A stretch of 9,216 nt of DNA. Source: Bryobacterales bacterium (lineage in GTDB: Bacteria > Acidobacteriota > Terriglobia > Bryobacterales > Bryobacteraceae). Positions 1 through 6,600 of this stretch are shown piece by piece. Both the position numbers and the translations under genes were made by a program. The stretch's first letter is position 1; every line of letters begins with the position of its first letter. The DNA lies in assembly GCA_003164075.1 (NCBI GenBank), contig PLRZ01000559.1, positions 11,552 to 20,767 of the forward strand, given 5' to 3'. Below the pieces are notes generated by a model that had not been told where the DNA came from, made no database searches, and worked only from the letters and a program-made list of their open reading frames with translations.

Positions 1-499
1 TTCCTTTCGATGGCGAGAGCTTCGCGGGTGGGGGGCAGGCGAGCACCGCCTGCCCCACCTGCGGGCTCACTGCAAATTCCACGACATCAGGAGTTCTGAA
101 CTTCTCGATGCGATCGGGCAATACTGCCGCGGCGAGATTCCCGTTCCCACCGGGAAGACTTCTGACGGCCGGCAGGTACTTCTGCGCCACTTTCAGTGCG
201 TCGGCGGCGTACTTCTTGACGTCGTTGAGCTTGTGCTTCGCAACGGCGTCGCCGCATTTCTCCAGCAGCGGGCCGTAGCCTCTATCGAAGCTCTTGAGCG
301 CCTCCTTGAGCGGCTTGGCATCCGCGCCGCCTCTCGTCTTGGTATCCTCCAGCCTTCTGGCGAGGTCGGCTTTGGCGCGTTCGCACTCTGCGTGCATCTG
401 GTTTTTCCGTAAGTCTTTCGGACGACTCGATCCGCCGGACTGGTCAGGCTGGTACCGGTAGTCTGGACGGCCGACTGCACCTTTAGATACTCTTGCCAT
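1..499 (-). CDS. Hypothetical hydrophilic protein, 5' part only
   Basis: Reading the minus strand from the ATG at 499-497 gives an uninterrupted frame to the left window edge, 166 codons, so the C-terminus is missing. The protein opens with MARVSKGAVGRPDYRYQPDQ and a polar, probably disordered stretch to about residue 30. A charged region follows (about residues 33-110) rich in Lys, Glu, Ala and Leu, including KNQMHAECERAKADLARRLE and KKYAADALKVAQKYLPAV, which looks mainly alpha-helical. The last visible part is less charged and Pro-rich (ACPPPAKLSPSKG). There is no signal peptide or membrane segment in what is visible. I do not recognise the family and assign no function. No clear Shine-Dalgarno sequence precedes the ATG; an in-frame TTG at 511-509 is an alternative start, and the frame is closed by a stop at 556-554. 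It is divergent from the giant gene, and nothing shows that the two work together. The call rests on the long open frame and plausible amino-acid composition. Confidence 0.65.
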   Translation of the reverse strand, partial: MARVSKGAVGRPDYRYQPDQSGGSSRPKDLRKNQMHAECERAKADLARRLEDTKTRGGADAKPLKEALKSFDRGYGPLLEKCGDAVAKHKLNDVKKYAADALKVAQKYLPAVRSLPGGNGNLAAAVLPDRIEKFRTPDVVEFAVSPQVGQAVLACPPPAKLSPSKG

Positions 500-589
500 G
501 CGGAAAGACAAGGTGTATTGTTTTAGGGTCTTCTTATCCTTAAAACCGCAGGTCTAAGGGCAGCACGGAGGCCCGGTTGGGGGTGTCTT
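500..589. promoter_or_regulatory. Divergent intergenic region with weak promoter-like elements
   Basis: These 90 bases separate the two divergent genes and should contain both promoters. On the + strand TTGTTT (518-523) and TAAAAC (541-546) lie 17 bases apart, a plausible but weak sigma-70-like pair (about 3/6 and 4/6 consensus matches). A small inverted repeat, CCTTA (538-542) and TAAGG (555-559) around a 12-base spacer, could be an operator or chance. GGAGG at 567-571 is the best Shine-Dalgarno match, but it lies 18 bases from the TTG start at 590; GGGGGTG at 579-585 is closer and less canonical. No equally convincing promoter was found for the minus-strand gene. Confidence 0.3.
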
Positions 590-664
590 TTGACGACGAA
601 ATGCCGCGGGATCCAGTTTGTCTCGACACTGGCAGTCCTCTTCTTTGCTGGAGTTGCCAGCGCT
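590..664 (+). other. Sec-type signal peptide of the giant repeat protein
   Basis: Read from the TTG as Met, the first 25 residues have a short basic n-region (MTTKCRGIQ), a hydrophobic core (FVSTLAVLFFAGV) and an A-S-A site after which signal peptidase I would cut, leaving Gln-Thr as the mature N-terminus. The Cys at residue 5 lies ahead of the hydrophobic core, so it is not a lipobox. The leader both supports the TTG start and predicts export from the cytoplasm. Confidence 0.8.
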
Positions 665-3600
665 CAAACCTTGACGATCACATCCGGCCCTAACTTTGGC
701 AGTTTCCCTTTAGGTACCGTCGAAATTCCTTTGACAGCGACGGGCGGCACGGGTACGGGATATACGTGGTCGATAACCAGCGGTTCACTGCCGCCCGGGT
801 TGAGCTTGCGGACGGACGGCGGGCCACCGTCTTTTCCGGCGGGGACCACGGCCGGAATCATCGGCGTGGCCACCAGCACGGTACACGCAGCCGGCTTCAC
901 AATCAACGTCACCGACAGCGGATCGAATCACATTTCGCTGGCCTGCACGATGAGCATCGTTTCGCTGGCAATTACCGACCCCAACCAATTGGAAGACGGT
1001 TTCGTCAACGTGGCATATTCGTACACGCCAACAGCCACGGGCGCTTCCGGTAGCGTCACCTGGTCGCTGCTTAACGGTGGCCTGCCCGCGGGCTTGTCCT
1101 TGAATTCGTCCACCGGCGAGATCTCCGGCACCCCCGCCGCGCAAGGTAACTTTAGCTTCACTGTGTCGGCCGCCGATTCCATCGGGACTGTCAACCGCTT
1201 TTTCAACTTCCAGGTTTTCGGCGTGGGCTTTACGGGATCTGGCGATTTGGGGAATTACAACCAAGGCTCTTCGGTGAACGCGACACTTTACGGCGCCGGC
1301 GGCACCGGGCCGTATACATTTTCCGCAGGAGGACTGCCGCCGGGAGTGAGTCTGAGTTCGAGCGGTCAACTCTCGGGAACCGTGACATCGGGCAACGGTA
1401 CGTACCGGTTTGGCGTCATGGTGACGGACCACAACGGCAGCAGTTACAACAAGACTTTCGCGCTGAACGTCATCGGCATGCCCACGTTGCCGAATCTCAA
1501 CTATCCCAACCCTGGCGCCGACAGCGCTCTGGGTGAAGCGCAAAACTACCCGTTCAACATAAGCGGCGGCAAGAGTCCCTATACATGGTCTATCTCGGTG
1601 GGTTCGCTGCCGCCGGGAATGCGGCTACTAAGCAACAATCTGCCAACCAGTTTCAATGAAGGCCCGGACGACGCCGTGGTTTTAGGCGCCCCGACGCAGT
1701 TGGGCGCGTTCAACTTCACGGTGAGCGTAACGGATAGCTCCACGCCGCCGGTCACGGTATCCCGGCCGATGACGATCAACGTCAAGGCTATGACCCTGAA
1801 TTTCCCCAACAGCAACCCGACCGTGGGACTACCTTACAGTTTCTATCTGCAGCCCGTGGGCGGCAGCACTCCCTACAGTTGGAGCATTGCCAGCGGGAAT
1901 CTCCCCAACGGGCTGTCCTTGAACACCAGCACCGGCGTGTTCAGCGGAACTCCTTTAGAGGATGGCAATTTCAATGTCCTGGTGACCGTTTCGGGAGGCG
2001 GTATCAGCATCAACCGGTACCTTACGTTCAATGTCAATTCAGCGACCAGCCCGCAGATTTCGATCAATACCTCGACGGCTCTGCCGGATGGAGTGGTCAA
2101 CAACCAGTACAACTATTTCTTCAACGCCTGCTGTGCTCCGAACGGCGTGACTTTTTCGGTGGTGGGCTCCCTGCCGACGGGGTTGAATCTGAATTCGAAT
2201 GGGCAACTGTCGGGCACCCCCACGGTCGCCAAACAGTACACGATCGAGATTCAAGCCACGGACAATAGCAATTCCTCCAACTTCGGAAGAAGATTTTTGA
2301 CTCTGAATATCTCTCCGCTCCAGCCCACTACTCCGATGCCCAATGGAACGGCCAGTTCCTCTTACAGCACGACATTTACGGCGTCCGGCGGAACAGGAAC
2401 CTTGACGTGGGCGCTGGGGCCGGGGAGCCAGATTCCTCCGGGACTATCGCTGTCATCTAACGGAACGCTGTCGGGCACACCCAGTTCGCCGGGCAGTTAC
2501 AACCTGAACTACACGGTGACCGATGGCTCGGGGAATAGCTTCACGGGATACTTCGGCATGCAGATATATGCGGCCGGCAGTGTCTCACCGCCCAACATCA
2601 CGTTCGGCAACAATCTTGGCGCCTGGTCGATTGGCCAGCTTCAGTACGCGCTGACAGCCAACGGCGGAAACGGAACCTACGTCTGGAGCTTGGCGGGCGG
2701 CGCTCTGCCGCCGGGATTGGCGATGCGCACGGACGTTCCGTCTTTCTTCCCGGCCGGGACCGCGGCCGGCCTGATCGGGCTCGCCACTACGCCGGGAAAC
2801 TATAGCTTCACACTGGCGGTGACCAGCGGCGGGCAGACATCCTACCAGTACTGCACCATGCGGATCACGGCGCTGCTGCTGAAGGAGAACCAACTGCCGC
2901 AGGCCTTCATCGGCGCCGCTTATAGCTATACCTTGACGGCCTTGAATCCCGCCGGGACGGTGACCTGGACAGCCAACGGCTCCATGCCGTCGGGCCTGAA
3001 CCTGAGCAGTTCCGGGGTGCTCTCCGGCACGCCCACCCAAGCTGGGAATTTCAACATCAACTTCAATTTCACCGACGGTGTCGATACCGTGAACCGGGGG
3101 CTGAACCTCAATGTCTCGGCCTTACAATTCACGAATGCCGGCCTCCTACCCAACGGACAGCAGAACAGCGCTTACAATGTCACTTTCAATGCAACGGGAG
3201 GAACTGCACCGTACACTTATTCCCTTCAGAACTCAGCCCCCTCCGGACTGAGCCTCAACAACGGAACCCTCTCGGGAACCCTCAATCAGGGAACGGGCAA
3301 TTTCAGTTTTAACGTCCAGGTAACCGATAGCCGGTCCAATTCCTATGTCAAGACGTTTTCCATCGATATCGTCAACCCTTCTTCGGTTCTGCCATCCATT
3401 GCTCTAAACCAGATGGTTTACAACATCGCTTCCCTGGGCAGTTTCTTCTCGCAGAACGTGAGCGCGTACAATGGCGGCACGGCGCCGTTCACTTGGAACG
3501 TGACGGGCCTGCCGCAGGGTCTGTCGGCGCGCACCTACGAGGTCTCCGCGCGACCGAATATGGCTCCCGACGATGTGGAAGTCTGGGGCACGCCCACCGC

Positions 3601-6600
3601 CTTGGGGACGTATAACGTGCAGTACACGGTCACCGATGCCAACGGCGTTTCCTCGACGGTGCAGTGCCCGCTGGTAGTTTCGGCGATAACGCCGGATTAC
3701 GCCTCTCAACTCCCCAACGGCACAATCGGGGTTGCGTACCCGGCGAGCAAGCTTCGTGTGCTGGGCGGCACGGGCCCCTATACCGTCAGTCAATTCAACG
3801 TTTCTTATAATCCGCTGCCGGATGGCTTGACACTCAACACCGGAACGTTCACGGTGAGCGGAACGCCACAAGAGAATGGCTATTTCTATCCCATCTTCCA
3901 ATTCGCCGACTCGGCCGGCAACAGCATCCAGATGCCGCTCGGATTCTACATAGCGGGCGGGGCTTCTTCCACCATCTCTATTAATCAGAATGACAATCTG
4001 GGCTCGATCACGGTCGGCTTTAATTACTCCATGCAGTTCAACGCGTGTTGCACGAGTTCCGGGTTGTACACCTGGACGCAGCCCGGCGGGACCTTGCCTC
4101 CAGGGCTGACGCTCACCGCGGGAGGCAAACTGAGCGGGACGCCGACGGCTCCCGGAACTTACACGTTCCTGCTGCAGGCTGCCGATTCGACTAACTTGCC
4201 GAACGTGGGGCTGAGGCAGTTTGTGCTTAACGTAACGACGCTTTCCCTGCCCGCCCCGAATATGCCCTCCGGCACCGTCAACGTTCCGTACAGCACGCAA
4301 CTCTCGGCATCGGGGGGCACCGGCGCGCTGACCTTCACTCTGGGACTCAACTCCACCCTGCCTCCCGGGATTACCTTGAACAGTACCACCGGCGTGCTGA
4401 GTGGAACGCCCACTTCAACCGGGATATACGGCTTCAACGTAATCTTCGCCGACACCGCCGGCCACACGATCTCCGGTAATTACGGTCTGTCGATTTTTGG
4501 CGCCAACGGCCCCCCGCTAGTAATTACAGTCAACCAGAACCTGGGCACTTTTTCGCTGGGTCCGATTCAAATTCCGTTGACCGCGACCGGCGGTACGGGC
4601 GGGTATACCTGGTCGATTACCAGCGGCTCGCTGCCGGCGGGACTGGTGCTGCGGACAGATGGCATGCCCTCGTATTTCCCGACGGGAACAACCGCCGGAA
4701 TCGTCGGGGTAGGCACCGCCGCGGCGACCGGAGCCAGCTTTACGATTAAGGTTACGGACAGCAGCTCCAACACGGCGTCGCTCATCTGTAACATGAGTGT
4801 GAGTCCGCTGATTGTCACGGAACCCCTCCAACTGAATGACGGCTTCGTCAACCTGTCTTATTCGTATACGCTAACTACGTCCGGCGCTTCCGGCGGCGTC
4901 ACCTGGTCCGTGAACAACGGGAATAGTCTTCCGCAGGGGCTCTCGCTGTCGTCCGCAGGCCAGATTTCGGGAACGCCTACCAGCCAGGGTAACTACAACT
5001 TTAACCTGACCGCTACCGACGCCCACGGCTCCGTGGGGCGTCAATTCAACATCCAGGTCTGGGCGGTGGGTCTCAACGGTTCAGCCGACTTGGGAAATGT
5101 TCTTCAAGGTGCGGCATTCAACACGACACTTACAGGTGCCGGTGGGACGCCTGCTTACACATTCTCGGCGGGCAACCTCCCGCCGGGACTTAGTTTGAGT
5201 CCAGCAGGCCAGCTTTCCGGAACCGTGACCGCGGGTATCGGCACGTACCGATTTAATGTCACGATTACCGACCACACCGGCGGGAGCTACAGCAAGCAAT
5301 TTGCGTTGGACATCGTCAGCACGCCGACCCTGCCGAACCTCGGGTATCCCAACCCGCCGGAAGATGTCACGCTGGGAGAACCGCGCAATTATTCATTCAG
5401 TGTAAACGGCGGCAAGAGCCCCTACACGTGGTCGATCACCGGTTCACTGCCGCCGGGGATGAGGCTGGCGACCGCCAATCTGCCAAACAATCTCAATGTA
5501 GGGCCGGACGACGCCGTTATTTGGGGCAGCCCGACGCAATTGGGAACATTCAACTTCACCATTAACGTGAAGGACAGTTCGCCGACACCGGTAACGGTCT
5601 CGCAGCCGATGATCCTGAACGTCCAGGCGATGACCAACGATTTCCCGCCCGGCCCCACCCGTGGAACCCCCTACAGCTATTACGTACGGCCCATCGGCGG
5701 CGCGCCTCCGTACACTTGGACCATCCTCAGCGGAAATCTGCCGACGGGCCTGACGCTGAACTCGACGACCGGGATCGTCAGCGGGATGCCGCTGGACGAC
5801 GCGAACTTCGGCATCACGGTGAAGATCGCCGGCTCCGGTTTGAGCGTGACCCGCAACCTCGGATTCAACGTCAGTTCGCCGACCAACCCTCCGATTTCCA
5901 TGAACAGCCAGACGGCGCTGCCCGACGTGACCGTCAACAATCAGTACAACTTCTTCTTCAACGCCTGCTGCGGAGCGGGCGGTTTGACTTATTCCCTGGT
6001 GGGAAGCGCGCCGCCGGGGCTGACCTTGAGCGGAAACGGGCAACTGACGGGAACGGCCACCACGATCGGTAAGTACACCCTGGAAGTCCAGGCAGTGGAT
6101 GGCGCCAATTCGTCCAACTACGGGATCCGGCACTTCACACTGAACGTAACTCCCCTGAACCCCAATTTACAGACGCCCAACGGTACGGCCGGGTCCACTT
6201 ATTCCACGACGTTGTCGGCGACCGGTGGAACCGGGACTTTACAGTGGGTGCTGGGTCCGGGCAGCCAACTTCCTCCGGGATTGACGTTGTCATCTAACGG
6301 AACCTTGTCGGGCACACCCAGCTCGCCGGGTAGTTACAACCTGAACTACACCGTGACGGACGGCGCGGGGAACAGCTTCACGGGATCCTTCGGAATGCAG
6401 ATAGAAGCAGCGGGCACCAGCGCGGCGCCGAGTTTCAATTTTGGCGGCAACTTTGGCGCCTGGCCCCTCGGAGAGGTTCAGTATGCGCTGGGCGCCAGTG
6501 GCGGCAACGGAACGTACACGTGGAGCCTGACGGGCGGCTCTCTGCCGCCGGGACTAGCGATCCGCACGGATACGCCGTCGTTCTTCCAGTCCAATGCGCA

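Noticed and set aside
193..480. 95-codon minus-strand frame
   Set aside because: It overlaps the longer open minus-strand frame 499-1 in a different phase and has an Arg/Ser/Thr-rich composition typical of an out-of-frame shadow.
544..578. Inverted repeat AACCG/CGGTT as a terminator or hairpin
   Set aside because: The stem is only five bases with a 25-base loop and no T-run, so it is within chance expectation.
577..693. Short plus-strand frame from TTG 577 (or GTG 583, ATG 601) with a better-placed GGAGG
   Set aside because: Its product has no recognisable feature, while the overlapping frame gives a textbook signal peptide joined directly to the modules. An upstream coupling peptide cannot be fully excluded.
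785..4300. Long minus-strand frames, such as 785-1543 and 3404-4300 (up to 298 aa)
   Set aside because: They lie antisense to the repeat gene and are Arg/Gly/His/Gln-rich. Similar ones recur at matching places in the copies (1579-1815 and 5422-5658; 1873-2112 and 5680-5940), as expected for shadows of a repeated GC-rich gene.
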